Below, piece after piece: positions 62,814 to 64,000 of a DNA stretch of 64,000 nucleotides. Position numbers and translations under genes: made by a program. Origin of the DNA: Haloarcula laminariae (GTDB lineage Archaea > Halobacteriota > Halobacteria > Halobacteriales > Haloarculaceae). Each line of letters opens with the position of its first letter. The stretch's first letter is position 1. Location: the NCBI RefSeq assembly GCF_025457605.1, contig NZ_JAMZFY010000002.1, positions 124,001 to 188,000 of the forward strand, read 5' to 3'. The notes beneath the pieces are model-generated. The model was not told the origin of the DNA, searched no databases, and saw only the letters and a list, made by a program, of their open reading frames with translations.

Positions 62814-64000
62814 ATGCGCGAGGCCGACGAGCGCTACTTCGAGACGCTCGAAACGGAGCTCGACTCGGCCATGCGCGTCGCCGAGCGCGCCCGCGAGCGC
62901 GGCGGCGACCCGAAGCCGGAGGTGGAGATTCCGACCGCCCGCGACATGGCCGACCGCGTCGAGAACATCCTCGGCATCGACGGCGTCGCCGAGCGGGTCC
63001 GCGAACTCGAAGGCGAGATGTCCCGCGAGGAGGCCGCCCTCGAACTCGTCGACGACTTCGTCGAGGGCACCGTCGGCGACTACGACACCCGCGAGGGGAA
63101 AGTCGAGGGCGCGGTCCGCACCGCGGTCGCCCTGCTGACCGAGGGCGTCGTCGCGGCCCCCATCGAGGGCATCGACCGCGTCGAGTTGCTCGAAAACGAC
63201 GACGGGACGGAGTTCATCAACGTCTACTACGCCGGCCCGATTCGCTCCGCCGGCGGGACGGCACAGGCGCTCTCAGTCCTCGTCGCCGACTACGCCCGTG
63301 CGCTGCTTGGCATCGAGCAGTACAACGCCCGCGAGGAGGAGGTCGGCCGCTACGCCGAGGAGATAGACCTCTACGACAAGGACACCGGCTTGCAGTACTC
63401 GCCCAAGGAAAAGGAGACGAAGTTCATCGCCGAGCACATGCCGATTATGCTGGACGGCGAGGCCACCGGCGACGAGGAGGTGTCGGGCTACCGGGACCTC
63501 GAACGGGTGGACTCCAACTCCGCCCGCGGCGGCATGTGTCTGGTGCTGGCGGAGGGTATCGCGCTGAAGGCGCCCAAGATTCAGCGCTACACTCGCAACC
63601 TGGACGAGGTCGACTGGCCCTGGCTCCAGGACCTCATCGACGGCACCATCGGCGAAGACAGCGAGGCCGACGAGGGGGAGGACGCGGACGACGGGGGCGA
63701 CGACGCGAGCGAGGATGGGGCCGACGATACTGACGAGCGGGCCGGCCCGCCACGGGTCGACCCGGCCAAGAAGTACCTCCGGGACCTCATCGCCGGCCGC
63801 CCCGTCTTCTCCCATCCCTCCAAGTCCGGGGGCTTCCGCCTGCGCTACGGCCGCGCCCGGAACCACGGCTTCGCGACCGCCGGGGTACATCCGGCGACGA
63901 TGCATCTCGTCGACGACTTCCTCGCCACCGGGACGCAGATAAAGACCGAGCGCCCGGGCAAGGCCGCCGGGGTCGTCCCCGTCGACAGCATCGAGGGGCC
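62814..64000 (+). CDS. polC: DNA polymerase D large subunit (DP2), N-terminal part
   Basis: The replicative archaeal family D polymerase's catalytic subunit. Only the first 395 codons are inside the window; the ORF is open to the end. Family sequences include [21 protein letters not shown] and [20 protein letters not shown]. An acidic, low-complexity insertion (about residues 280-316, [20 protein letters not shown]) lies before [22 protein letters not shown]2 genes in haloarchaea often carry inteins further on, which cannot be checked here. Confidence 0.96.
   Translation, partial: MREADERYFETLETELDSAMRVAERARERGGDPKPEVEIPTARDMADRVENILGIDGVAERVRELEGEMSREEAALELVDDFVEGTVGDYDTREGKVEGAVRTAVALLTEGVVAAPIEGIDRVELLENDDGTEFINVYYAGPIRSAGGTAQALSVLVADYARALLGIEQYNAREEEVGRYAEEIDLYDKDTGLQYSPKEKETKFIAEHMPIMLDGEATGDEEVSGYRDLERVDSNSARGGMCLVLAEGIALKAPKIQRYTRNLDEVDWPWLQDLIDGTIGEDSEADEGEDADDGGDDASEDGADDTDERAGPPRVDPAKKYLRDLIAGRPVFSHPSKSGGFRLRYGRARNHGFATAGVHPATMHLVDDFLATGTQIKTERPGKAAGVVPVDSIEG

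Overview
The window is chromosomal DNA from a haloarchaeon (class Halobacteria). The evidence is a high-GC sequence, very acidic proteins, start codons about 25-30 nt behind TATA-like boxes (leaderless transcripts), an archaeal PolD large subunit, archaeal PurO, the LysW/ArgW carrier route to arginine, Htr-type transducer and HNIRNDL-type histidine kinase sequences, and a PGF-CTERM surface protein. The gene set would suit a relative of Haloarcula or Halomicrobium, but the sequence alone does not fix the genus.

Layout. (1) 1-14075 is a nitrogen, inorganic-carbon and signalling block: the end of cyanase (cynS), a divergent dabA/dabB pair for CO2 or bicarbonate acquisition, a ferredoxin nitrite/sulfite reductase, an ACR3/BASS-type transporter, cheC, an Lrp regulator, glnK-amt, and a two-gene signalling operon (soluble Htr-like protein with a RecA/KaiC-like tail, plus a PAS histidine kinase). 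(2) 14076-30481 is mixed housekeeping: hemB, a DedA-type membrane protein, a standalone Cas4-like protein with an apparently lost active site, a glutaredoxin-redoxin-Sua5 operon, a CNNM/CorC-type protein, two PiT transporters, upp, a hisB-ACT-small membrane protein-ferredoxin-IMPACT gene string, and several lipoproteins. (3) 30539-45600 holds leuS, an arsR-arsM operon with a visible operator, a LUD protein, a third PiT transporter, tRNA-Gln(CUG) next to an HNH-type protein, purO, an SMR transporter, aspartate kinase, a YndJ-DUF4166 pair, a type IV pilin and threonine synthase. (4) 45601-48408 is AT-richer and gene-poor, with one Tat lipoprotein, a small HTH regulator and three palindromic ORB-like repeats. 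(5) 49279-58356 is a complete carrier-protein arginine locus: argG-argH, then argW-argX-argC-argB-argD-argE-argF. (6) 58672-61314 is a three-gene exported or membrane cluster in which a membrane-anchored winged-helix regulator and a PGF-CTERM surface protein share a homologous ectodomain. (7) The window ends in a PPC/DUF296 protein abutting the first part of the PolD large subunit.

How the parts work together. Cyanase and nitrite reductase both yield ammonium, Amt/GlnK imports it and senses nitrogen status, and the arginine operon, threonine synthase and aspartate kinase consume it. DabAB could supply the bicarbonate that cyanase needs. Genes are often joined by 1-8 nt stop/start overlaps, which suggests coupled translation. 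The least explained parts are the 58.7-61.3 kb sensor cluster, the Htr-like/RecA-like fusion, the degenerate Cas4-like protein, the ~56-nt repeats at 23.9-24.1 kb and the ORB-like repeats near 48.3 kb.
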